A stretch of DNA of 25,737 bases, taken from the NCBI GenBank assembly GCA_002490995.1, contig DKVC01000190.1, positions 1 to 25,737 of the forward strand. The letters run 5' to 3'. Origin of the DNA: Lachnospiraceae bacterium UBA7188 (GTDB taxonomy: Bacteria; Bacillota; Clostridia; Lachnospirales; Lachnospiraceae). Each line of letters starts with the position of its first letter. The first letter of the stretch is position 1. A program made the translations under genes and the position numbers. Below are positions 14,680 to 21,688 of this stretch, piece after piece. The notes under the pieces were generated by a model that had not been told where the DNA came from, searched no databases, and saw only the letters and a list, made by a program, of their open reading frames with translations.

Positions 14680-16251
14680 ATGGGAATATATTTAAATCCG
14701 ACAAATGAAGGCTTTTGGACAGCGGTCCGTTCGGAGATCTATGTGGACAAGACAGGGCTGATCTCCTGTACAAACCGGTATTTAAATACGGAACAGAAAT
14801 ACTTCTGGGTCAGCAGGCCCAGGCGCTTTGGAAAGTCCATGGCGCTTAAGATGCTTGCTGCCTATTATAGCTGCGGATGTGATTCCCGGGAATTGTTTGC
14901 AGGGCTGAAGATAGAAGAAAACCAATCTTTTTCCGAATACCTGAACCGATTTGACGTGATATGGCTGAATATGCAGCAGTTTGTGATCCGGGCTAAGGAA
15001 CAGGAGTTGATTGAATACCTGGAGAGGGTTGTGTTGGAGGACATCAGGGAAACTTATGAAGAATTGCTTCCTGAAGATATTGTTAATCTGGCAGTAGCGC
15101 TTGAAAAAGTTTATGCAAAAACAGGAAAGCAGTTTATTTTCCTGGTTGATGAATGGGACTGTGTAATGCGTGAGCGGCAGGATTCTGGGGCGCTGCAGAA
15201 GCAGTACCTGGATTTCCTGCGTAATCTTCTGAAAGATCAGCCCTATGTGGCCTTGGCTTACATGACTGGTATCCTTCCTGTAAAAAAGTACGGGCAGCAC
15301 TCAGCGTTAAATATGTTCTGGGAATATTCCATGACAGACCAGGCCTTTTTGGAGGAATATACCGGATTTACGGATACGGAGGTCAGGGAGCTGTGCAAAC
15401 GGTTCTCCATGGATTATACGGAGACGGAAAGCTGGTATGACGGATACCAGTTTGCGGAATTCAGGCATGTGTACAATCCCAAGTCCGTGGTGGAAGCCAT
15501 GCTCCGCCGCAGATTCTCGAACTACTGGACATCCACAGAGACCTACGATGCGCTGAAGATTTATATGGATATGGATTTTGACGGGCTCCGGGCAGATATT
15601 GTCCGGATGCTGGGAGGAGAGCGCGTCCGGGTAAATACCAGGAGTTTTCAGAATGATATGTGTACCTTCAAAACAAAGGATGATGTACTGACACTGCTGA
15701 TTCACCTGGGATACCTGGGGTACGATTCCATGGAAAGGGAAGCTTTCATACCCAATAAGGAAATCAGAGAGGAATTTGAGAATGCCATGAGCGTGCCGGA
15801 GCGCAGAACAGCGGGCAGTGACGAAATGAAGACGAACTATCCGGCGGGATGGCTGTCAGACATCGGCTTTGTAGTCATCTTTGCAAATTATCAGGGGAAA
15901 TGGGTCTACAGCTGGCATAAGCGCCGCGGGAGCTTCGAGCATCCGGGCGGACATGTGGAGCAGGGCGAGACGGCCATGGAGGCAGCCCGGAGGGAGTTAT
16001 ATGAGGAAACCGGTATCACCGACTGCGACATGATGCCCCTGTGGGATTACGAACAAAGGTGGGGGGACGGCGTGGGAAAAAACAACGGAAGGGTCTTTTA
16101 CGCAAAAGTCCGTTCGCTGGGGAAAATGCCTGAGAGCGAGATGAGCCATATTGAGCTGTTTGAATCCGTGCCGGAAAATTACACCTATAATTCCGCAGAG
16201 GAAGCCAGGGATTTGGAGAGGATAGAAAGCATGCTGCAGGCATTTGCGTAA
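14680..16251 (+). CDS. AAA-ATPase-like protein fused to a C-terminal Nudix hydrolase domain
   Basis: A 523-residue chimera. Residues 1 to about 374 match the AAA-ATPase_like family (PF09820 type): YVDKTGLI, P-loop RPRRFGKSM with Lys52, Walker B FLVDEWD (Asp157), ALAYMTGILPVKKY and LIHLGYLGYD. In that family a C-terminal PD-(D/E)XK nuclease-like domain normally follows; here the text switches after NAMSVPE to a full Nudix domain from about Met383. The Nudix box at 424-446 matches Gx5Ex7REUxEExGU exactly (GHVEQGE then REL-EE-GI). Nudix enzymes hydrolyse nucleoside diphosphate-linked compounds. The start is ATG 14680 with GGAAAGGAG upstream. The junction is in frame, so one polypeptide is expected, although ATG 15826 could start a separate Nudix protein. 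It may be a deletion product of two neighbouring genes. Confidence 0.85.
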   Translation: MGIYLNPTNEGFWTAVRSEIYVDKTGLISCTNRYLNTEQKYFWVSRPRRFGKSMALKMLAAYYSCGCDSRELFAGLKIEENQSFSEYLNRFDVIWLNMQQFVIRAKEQELIEYLERVVLEDIRETYEELLPEDIVNLAVALEKVYAKTGKQFIFLVDEWDCVMRERQDSGALQKQYLDFLRNLLKDQPYVALAYMTGILPVKKYGQHSALNMFWEYSMTDQAFLEEYTGFTDTEVRELCKRFSMDYTETESWYDGYQFAEFRHVYNPKSVVEAMLRRRFSNYWTSTETYDALKIYMDMDFDGLRADIVRMLGGERVRVNTRSFQNDMCTFKTKDDVLTLLIHLGYLGYDSMEREAFIPNKEIREEFENAMSVPERRTAGSDEMKTNYPAGWLSDIGFVVIFANYQGKWVYSWHKRRGSFEHPGGHVEQGETAMEAARRELYEETGITDCDMMPLWDYEQRWGDGVGKNNGRVFYAKVRSLGKMPESEMSHIELFESVPENYTYNSAEEARDLERIESMLQAFA

Positions 16252-16394
16252 CAAGCCGATTGCAGCATCAATATCGCCATCGCTGTAACGGCAGTGATAA
16301 CGGCTATGGGCATAATCCGGAGCATGGTGAACAAGAGGAACAAAAAGAGGCAGTATGGCTGCAGCCGTTCCATAGGCTTCAACCAATGCTTGAA

Positions 16395-16411
16395 TCCCGA
16401 TAAAATCGGGA
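16395..16411. repeat. Short perfect hairpin upstream of the HTH-repeat gene
   Basis: TCCCGAT-AAA-ATCGGGA, a perfect 7-bp stem with a 3-base loop, in the 260-bp gap 16252-16511. No convincing promoter or terminator T run accompanies it. Confidence 0.45.
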
Positions 16412-16511
16412 AAAATCAGGAATTCAATTATTTCTTTATGGCACAGGACACCCATCCGTGTTACAATCCTTTCAGAAAAAGCTTTTTCGAAAAATGCAAA
16501 GCGAGGACAGA

Positions 16512-17648
16512 ATGATGTTTAGTATGAAACAGGTGGGTAAAAAGATTCTCATGTTAAGGAAAGCACAGAATATGACGCAGACGGAGCTGGCCGACAGGAT
16601 GGATGTGAGCTTTCAGGCGGTCTCCAACTGGGAGAGGGGCAACAGTATGCCGGACATATCCAAACTGCCCCAGCTGGCGGAGCTGTTCGGCTGTACGGTG
16701 GACGAGCTTCTGGAAGGGAAATCGGAGCTTCTGAATTCTGCCATGGCGGACGGTCTTCAGGAATACGCGGAGAACAACGAGATATCCAGGGAGGAACTGG
16801 ATGCCGCAGCTCCTATATTGAAGCCGGAGCAGATGGAGCAGCTTGCCAACAGTGTGCTTTTGAAAAACGGCGATAATATTGAAATCTTTTTCCCGTATCT
16901 GGATGATGAGACAATGCGGGAAGTGGCGGAGCGGAGGCTGGAGAAGGGGGAGTCCATAGGAGACATGCTGGAGTATCTGGACGACGACCTGATCGGAAAA
17001 TTCGCGCTGCAGCAGTATGAACAGGGAAAGGCAGTGGGACAGTTTTATGAACACATGGAAGACTGGCAGCTGAAGGAACTGGCGCAGCGGAAGACCAAGA
17101 AGGGAGAGCCCATAGCAGATATGCTGGAGTATCTGGATGAGGACGATGTAGGGGAGCTTGCGCTGCGGCAGTATGAAGCGGGAAATCCTACGGAAATCTT
17201 CTATGAACACATGGATGACTGGAAGCTGAAGGAACTGGCGGAGCGCAAGACAGCGAAAGGCGAGTCCATAATAGATATGCTGGATTATATGGATGAGGAT
17301 GACGTGGGGGAATTTGCGCTGCGGCAGTACGAAGCGGGGAATTCCGTGGAACCCTTCTACGAGCATATGGATGACGGACAGCTGAAGAAACTGGCGGAGC
17401 GGAAGATAGAGAAGGGCGAAACCATAGAGGGCATGCTGGAGTATCTGGACGCGGATGATGTGGGGGAGCTTGCGCTGAAACAGTACGATGCGGGGAAGCC
17501 TGTGGAAATATTCTATGGCTACATGGATGAGGATCAGATGGGAGAACTGGCGAAGCGGAAGATACGGAGGAATGAGTCCATTAAGGATTTACTGGATTAT
17601 CTGGACAGTGATGTGCTCAGGGAGCTTATGCGGGAGCTTCTGTCCTGA
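16512..17648 (+). CDS. XRE-type HTH regulator with a C-terminal solenoid of 26-residue repeats
   Basis: A 378-residue protein. Residues about 8-67 are an XRE-like HTH (LRKAQNMTQTELADRMDVS, FQAVSNWERGNSMPDISKL). After a linker, units of exactly 26 residues (78 bp) begin at codons 16896, 16974, 17052, 17130, 17208, 17286, 17364, 17442, 17520 and 17598, with a diverged unit before them. Two flavours mostly alternate: (Y/H)MDDWKLKELAERKTAKGES and YLDEDDVGELALRQYEAGNP, giving a 52-residue super-period. Each unit looks like two short helices, so an alpha-solenoid binding surface is likely. The ligand is unknown. ATG 16512 and 16515 are both usable, with GCGAGG upstream at 16501-16506. A solute-binding lipoprotein gene starts 46 bp downstream, which may indicate an operon. 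Confidence 0.85.
   Translation: MMFSMKQVGKKILMLRKAQNMTQTELADRMDVSFQAVSNWERGNSMPDISKLPQLAELFGCTVDELLEGKSELLNSAMADGLQEYAENNEISREELDAAAPILKPEQMEQLANSVLLKNGDNIEIFFPYLDDETMREVAERRLEKGESIGDMLEYLDDDLIGKFALQQYEQGKAVGQFYEHMEDWQLKELAQRKTKKGEPIADMLEYLDEDDVGELALRQYEAGNPTEIFYEHMDDWKLKELAERKTAKGESIIDMLDYMDEDDVGEFALRQYEAGNSVEPFYEHMDDGQLKKLAERKIEKGETIEGMLEYLDADDVGELALKQYDAGKPVEIFYGYMDEDQMGELAKRKIRRNESIKDLLDYLDSDVLRELMRELLS
16896..17645 (+). repeat. In-gene tandem repeats, 78-bp period (156-bp super-period)
   Basis: Nine full 78-bp units plus a partial one encode the solenoid of the HTH protein. Units two apart are most alike (for example those at 17130 and 17286), suggesting growth by duplication of a 156-bp pair. 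Confidence 0.85.
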
Positions 17649-17694
17649 CGGGTATCGGCTAAAGCTGTGGGCGTGCGTGGAAGGCGTGAAGAAA

Positions 17695-19950
17695 ATGTGG
17701 CTGAAAAGAATAAAAATCATTTTTCTGCTGTTTCTGGCATTTTGTTTTACGGCATGCGGTAAAGCAGACAATAAAGCAGACATGGGGCCTGAGATGGGGA
17801 TCAACGGATATGTCTATCAATCCAGCCAGGTACCGGATGAGGAATCGCTGTATATAATGACGCTGAGGGCAGGGAGCAATGCTCTTTATTTTAAGTGGAA
17901 GGATGGTATTTACACCATCCCCGTGGAAGAGAATATGGATTTCGGCAAAAGGGAATTGTTGATAGCCGATCCGGACTTACAGGATTATGTATTGGGGCAG
18001 GACGGGATATTGTATTATGTCACGGCAGGGGACGCAACGGAAACAACGGGATACCTGTCCGTGTCGGCGGGCTGTACATTGATAAAGGCGGCGGAAGACG
18101 GGACGCAGGAGTGGGAGAAGTCATTTCCCGATGTCAATATCTTTCTGACCGGAAATTGTCTGGCTGTGGACGGGAACGGGCAGGTATTCCTGCTGTCGGA
18201 GGATACCCTCTGCCGGATAGATAAAAACGGTGACATGACAGATGCTATTCCAATTAGAGACTATCAAATTTCCGGCGGAAGCCGGAAGCTTGTCAGCGGT
18301 GAGCAAGGGAAGGTTTATTTCTGCGCCGCTCGGTATGGCAACAACGATGAGCCCTGGGAAATCTATGAGGTGACGGGACAGGAGGGTTCTCCCCTGAAGA
18401 AGATATCCGGTAAAAAGGGAATGCCCTTCAGCTCCGCCTGTGGCCTGCTGTGCGACAGTCCGGACGGCATTGTGTATCAGTACCGGGATGACACATCCGC
18501 ATGGGAGCCGGTCTTTCGGTGGGGAGACAGCTGTTTGAGCAGCCCCAATACGAATTCCAGTGAACTGGTCCAGATAGACGAAGAACACTTTTGCGCACTG
18601 CTTCCGGATGTGGCTACGGATAGTTTCAACTCGATTCTTTATCGGCTGGTCCGGAAGGCTGTGTCGGATTTGCCGGAGAAGGAGGTTCTGGTGCTGGCAT
18701 CCTCCGAGTACATTTCCAACTCCCTGAAAGAGTGGGTCAGCAGGTTTAACCGGGAAAACGGGAAATACCATATCATCCTTGAATTATATGGAATGGACGA
18801 AGTGGACACAAAGCTGAACAGCCGCCTGGTATCCGCCGATCCGCCTGACCTGGTGGACGTGAGCGGGCTGGATGTGGTATCCTATGGGGAAAAGCAGACC
18901 TTTGAGGATTTGGCGCCTTTTCTGGAAGACAGCGAAGTACTGGATAAGGATTTGTTTTTTGACGGGCTGCTGGAGAGCTATACCATAGACGGGAGGCTGG
19001 TCTGTATCCCGAAGGAATTTTCTGTCGACGCGGTATTCGCAAGGACTTCAGAGGTGGGGGCTGATGTCGGATGGACGGCGGAGGAGGTTATGGCGCTGGC
19101 GGAAAAGCATCCGGACAGACGGCTTCTTCAAATGGGAAGTGATGGCCTGATCAGGCGGCTGTTCGGAACCTGGTTGTGTGAGCGTTACATAGACTGGGAG
19201 AGCGGGGAATGTACCTTTGACAGTGAAGAATTCCGTGTCTTCCTGGAATGGCTGAAGACATATACGGACAGGGTTCAAAGACAGTTCGGCGACATCCCCT
19301 ATGATTATATAAATCTTCCGGAGGACTGCCTGCTCTACAATAAAAGCATATGGACCATGGGCGACCGGGCTGTGAATGAGTGGAAACTGGGAGAGCCAGT
19401 CACCTTTATCGGTTATCCTACCCCGGACGCACATCCATGTATTCCGGTGGAGATAGAAAATGCAGTGTGCATTATGTCACACTCAGGGAATAAAGAGGGA
19501 GCATGGCAGTTTCTGGAATATTTACTGTCCCGGGAGGAGGGCTCCCGCCGCAATTTCTCCAGCAGGCAGGATATCTTCCGGAGAAAACTGGAAGAGGAGA
19601 TGACGCCGGATTATTATTACCTTGCGGAGGATGGGAGCGAAGTGATGCTGGAAAGCCTGGAAGAGGGGGAGGAGAAAGGGATTACCGAGATCTCCATGAA
19701 AAGTAAAGTCTGGGTAAGGGACGGGGACAATGAGGTGGTGCTGTATTATTACATGTCCCAGGAGCAGGCGGACGCCCTGCTGGAGATATTTGAGGCGCTT
19801 GACTTTACGCCGGGGGGAGGCCCGGGGGATAAGGTGCTTGATATTATAGTTGAGGAAAGCGCCGCATATCTGGACGGCACCCGTACGGTACAGGAGACGG
19901 CGGAGATCATCCAGAACCGCGTGAAGAACCTGGTGCAGGAGAGGCTGTAG
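17695..19950 (+). CDS. Large extracellular solute-binding lipoprotein
   Basis: A 751-residue secreted lipoprotein. The signal peptide MWLKRIKIIFLLFLAFCFTAC has a lipobox-like FTAC with Cys21 as the expected lipid-bearing residue. Residues about 50-320 contain repeated strand-rich motifs (ADPDLQDYVLGQDGILYYV, NCLAVDGNGQVFLL, EDTLCRIDKNGD) suggestive of a propeller-like domain. From about 330 the protein resembles family 1 ABC solute-binding proteins (VLASSEYISNSLKEWVSRFNRENG, DPPDLVDVSG, FEDLAPFL, EGAWQFLEYLLSREEG). No permease or ATPase genes are next to it, so it may be an orphan receptor or sensor instead of a transport component. I use ATG 17695 with GGAAGG ten bases upstream; GTG 17686 and the longer frame from 17488 are less likely. 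The ligand is unknown. Confidence 0.85.
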   Translation: MWLKRIKIIFLLFLAFCFTACGKADNKADMGPEMGINGYVYQSSQVPDEESLYIMTLRAGSNALYFKWKDGIYTIPVEENMDFGKRELLIADPDLQDYVLGQDGILYYVTAGDATETTGYLSVSAGCTLIKAAEDGTQEWEKSFPDVNIFLTGNCLAVDGNGQVFLLSEDTLCRIDKNGDMTDAIPIRDYQISGGSRKLVSGEQGKVYFCAARYGNNDEPWEIYEVTGQEGSPLKKISGKKGMPFSSACGLLCDSPDGIVYQYRDDTSAWEPVFRWGDSCLSSPNTNSSELVQIDEEHFCALLPDVATDSFNSILYRLVRKAVSDLPEKEVLVLASSEYISNSLKEWVSRFNRENGKYHIILELYGMDEVDTKLNSRLVSADPPDLVDVSGLDVVSYGEKQTFEDLAPFLEDSEVLDKDLFFDGLLESYTIDGRLVCIPKEFSVDAVFARTSEVGADVGWTAEEVMALAEKHPDRRLLQMGSDGLIRRLFGTWLCERYIDWESGECTFDSEEFRVFLEWLKTYTDRVQRQFGDIPYDYINLPEDCLLYNKSIWTMGDRAVNEWKLGEPVTFIGYPTPDAHPCIPVEIENAVCIMSHSGNKEGAWQFLEYLLSREEGSRRNFSSRQDIFRRKLEEEMTPDYYYLAEDGSEVMLESLEEGEEKGITEISMKSKVWVRDGDNEVVLYYYMSQEQADALLEIFEALDFTPGGGPGDKVLDIIVEESAAYLDGTRTVQETAEIIQNRVKNLVQERL

Positions 19951-20006
19951 GAAAGGACGGCATAGGGCTGTCTGCACCAGTAGAAAACCACAAAAATAAA
20001 ACAAAA

Positions 20007-20044
20007 ACTACACAAATCAACAATTGTTTATTGACTTATGTAGT
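20007..20044. promoter_or_regulatory. Operator-like dyad over the -35 of the microcompartment promoter
   Basis: ACTACACAAATCAA (20007-20020) is nearly the reverse complement of TTGACTTATGTAGT (20031-20044): 12 of 14 positions match. A second, overlapping perfect palindrome AACAATTGTT (20019-20028) lies between the arms. Location over the -35 suggests control by a sugar- or diol-responsive repressor whose gene is not in the window. Confidence 0.5.
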
Positions 20045-20059
20045 GGACAGGCTTATAAT
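20031..20059 (+). promoter_or_regulatory. Promoter of the microcompartment operon
   Basis: TTGACT (20031-20036), a 17-bp spacer and a perfect TATAAT (20054-20059), preceded by an A-rich tract from 19991 that may act as an UP element. The aldolase start codon is 62 bases downstream. Confidence 0.75.
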
Positions 20060-20120
20060 AAAAGCCAGAAGAAAATAACATTCAACACAGGCACCAAAAA
20101 ACGAATCAGGAGGAAACAAA

Positions 20121-20927
20121 ATGCAAAACGAGTACGAAGTAAAAAAAGAGATCTGTGACATTGGCAAGAGGATTTACAACAGGAACATGGTTGCCGCCAA
20201 CGACGGAAATATCTCCGTGAAGATCAGTGACAACGAATTTCTCTGTACCCCTACCGGCGTCTCCAAGGGGTTCATGACGCCCGAGTACATCTGTAAAGTG
20301 GACGCTCAGGGCAATGTCATCCAGGCCAACGGCAATTTCAAGCCCTCATCCGAGATCAAGATGCATATGAGAGTGTATCAGGAGAGACCTGATGTAAAGA
20401 GCGTGGTACATGCCCATCCCGTATATGCCACCAGCTTTGCCATTGCCGGCATTCCTCTGACTCAGCCCATTATGCCCGAAGCAGTCATCGCCCTTGGCTG
20501 TGTACCCATCGCAAAATACGGCAGACCTTCCACCATGGAGATTCCTGATGCCGTTTCCGAGTATGTACAGCATTTTGATGCCGTATTGCTGGAGAACCAT
20601 GGCGCACTGACCTATTCCGACTCTTTGCTGGCAGCTTATCTGAAGATGGAATCCGTAGAGTTCTATGCACAGCTGCTGTATCAGTCAAGAGTGCTCGGCG
20701 GGCCCAAGGAGTTCACTCCTCAGCAGGTGGAAGACCTCTATGAGATCAGAAGACAGTTCGGCATGAAGGGCCGTCATCCCGCGAACCTCTGTCCCAACGC
20801 AAGAGAAGGCAAGCCCAGCTGCCATACCTGCGGAGGCGGATGCCACAGCGACAAGGAGAAGGTGTCCGTATCTCCCGACATGGTGGCCGAGATTACCAGA
20901 AAGGTGCTGGAGCAGTTAGGTAAATAA
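20121..20927 (+). CDS. Class II aldolase (L-fuculose/L-rhamnulose-1-phosphate type), microcompartment-associated
   Basis: A 268-residue zinc aldolase of the AraD/FucA family. Features: NDGNISVKI, the PTGVSKGF phosphate-binding loop, the catalytic Glu in PSSEIKMH, zinc ligands in VVHAHP and the third His in LLENHGAL. The expected reaction is cleavage of L-fuculose-1-phosphate (or rhamnulose-1-phosphate) to DHAP and L-lactaldehyde. The C-terminus goes beyond the catalytic core: C224, C234, C237 and C241 form a C-x9-C-x2-C-x3-C cluster with His235 and His242, followed by an amphipathic tail SPDMVAEITRKVLEQLGK (251-268) resembling encapsulation peptides, so the enzyme is probably packed in the shell. 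The start ATG 20121 has AGGAGG eight bases upstream. First gene after the operon promoter. Confidence 0.9.
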   Translation: MQNEYEVKKEICDIGKRIYNRNMVAANDGNISVKISDNEFLCTPTGVSKGFMTPEYICKVDAQGNVIQANGNFKPSSEIKMHMRVYQERPDVKSVVHAHPVYATSFAIAGIPLTQPIMPEAVIALGCVPIAKYGRPSTMEIPDAVSEYVQHFDAVLLENHGALTYSDSLLAAYLKMESVEFYAQLLYQSRVLGGPKEFTPQQVEDLYEIRRQFGMKGRHPANLCPNAREGKPSCHTCGGGCHSDKEKVSVSPDMVAEITRKVLEQLGK

Positions 20928-20970
20928 GGGAGCTCCTGAGAGGCAGAACAGGCATTTTGAGGAGAATCGT

Positions 20971-21006
20971 ATGGAGAAAGGCATTCCATGGAAAATAAAG
21001 AGATAG
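20971..21006 (+). other. Possible 11-residue upstream ORF overlapping the HbpS-like gene start
   Basis: ATG 20971 follows a good ribosome binding site (GAGGAG at 20959-20964) and encodes MEKGIPWKIKR before TAG 21004-21006, overlapping the start of the next gene (ATG 20988) in another frame. It could couple translation, or be chance. Confidence 0.3.
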
Positions 21007-21563
21007 AAGCAATCGTCCGTGAAGTGCTGAAAGCAGCGACAGGCAGCCGGACCGGGGGCAGTGCAGAGAGTCCCGCCTGTGTTACAGGCATTCCGGAAAC
21101 GGCGGAGCAGAAAGGCGGTGCAGGACTGATTGCTGCTAACGGCGGTCTGGTGCGCGTATCCATGCCTCTTGCCCTTGCGGTAAAGCTTATCGAAAAGATC
21201 GAGGCAAAGGCAGCAGAGTGGGGCATGCGGGTGGTCACAGCCGTCTCTGATGCTTCTGCCAGACCCGTAGCCATCCACTGCATGGACGGAGCCTACATAG
21301 GAAGCTTCGATGTAGCGCTGAACAAGACATATACATCCATCGCCTTTCAGATGTCCACCGCGCAGCTGGGCACATTAAGTCGGCCCGGAGAAAGCCTGTA
21401 TGGCATCCAGTTCACGAATAACGGCAAAATCGTTATCTTTGGAGGCGGCGAGGTGCTGAAGAAGGAAGGCGTTATAATCGGGGCTCTGGGGGTCAGCGGT
21501 GGCAGCGCGGAGCAGGATACGGCCCTGGCAGCTTACGGCAGATCCGTTTTTGAAGATCTGTGA
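20988..21563 (+). CDS. HbpS/GlcG-like (PduO C-terminal-type) protein with N-terminal encapsulation peptide
   Basis: A 191-residue protein. The N-terminus MENKEIEAIVREVLKAAT resembles the amphipathic encapsulation helices of microcompartment cargo and is followed by a flexible Gly/Ser-rich linker. Residues about 50-191 match the DUF336/HbpS-GlcG fold, also seen as the C-terminal domain of PduO (GMRVVTAVSDASARPVAIHCMDGA, NKTYTSIAFQMST, IVIFGGGEVLKKEGVIIGALGVSGGS, QDTALAAYG). Family members bind heme or have a cofactor role; the role in microcompartments is unresolved. The adenosyltransferase domain of PduO is absent, as expected for a B12-independent pathway. The start ATG 20988 has AGAAAGG seven bases upstream. 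Confidence 0.85.
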   Translation: MENKEIEAIVREVLKAATGSRTGGSAESPACVTGIPETAEQKGGAGLIAANGGLVRVSMPLALAVKLIEKIEAKAAEWGMRVVTAVSDASARPVAIHCMDGAYIGSFDVALNKTYTSIAFQMSTAQLGTLSRPGESLYGIQFTNNGKIVIFGGGEVLKKEGVIIGALGVSGGSAEQDTALAAYGRSVFEDL

Positions 21564-21646
21564 GATATGTTTCCCGTGTTATGGGTCGGGGGAGCCTGCC
21601 TGTGATACAGGAGAATGAAAATATGCGCATTGCAAAACTGATACAG

Positions 21647-21664
21647 TGGAAAGCAGGCTTTCCA
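21647..21664. other. Intercistronic hairpin before the aldehyde dehydrogenase gene
   Basis: TGGAAAGC-AG-GCTTTCCA is a perfect 8-bp inverted repeat in the 125-bp gap between the HbpS-like and aldehyde dehydrogenase genes, with no T run. It may serve RNA processing or stability instead of termination. Confidence 0.5.
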
Positions 21665-21688
21665 TTGTCGTGAAAAGGAGGTAGCAAA

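Noticed and set aside
16185..16455. Hydrophobic minus-strand frames in the gap before the HTH-repeat gene
   Set aside because: They run antisense into the Nudix domain, lack a ribosome binding site and match no family I know.
17488..17694. Long N-terminal extension of the solute-binding lipoprotein
   Set aside because: It overlaps the HTH-repeat gene in another frame; the lipoprotein signal peptide starts at ATG 17695.
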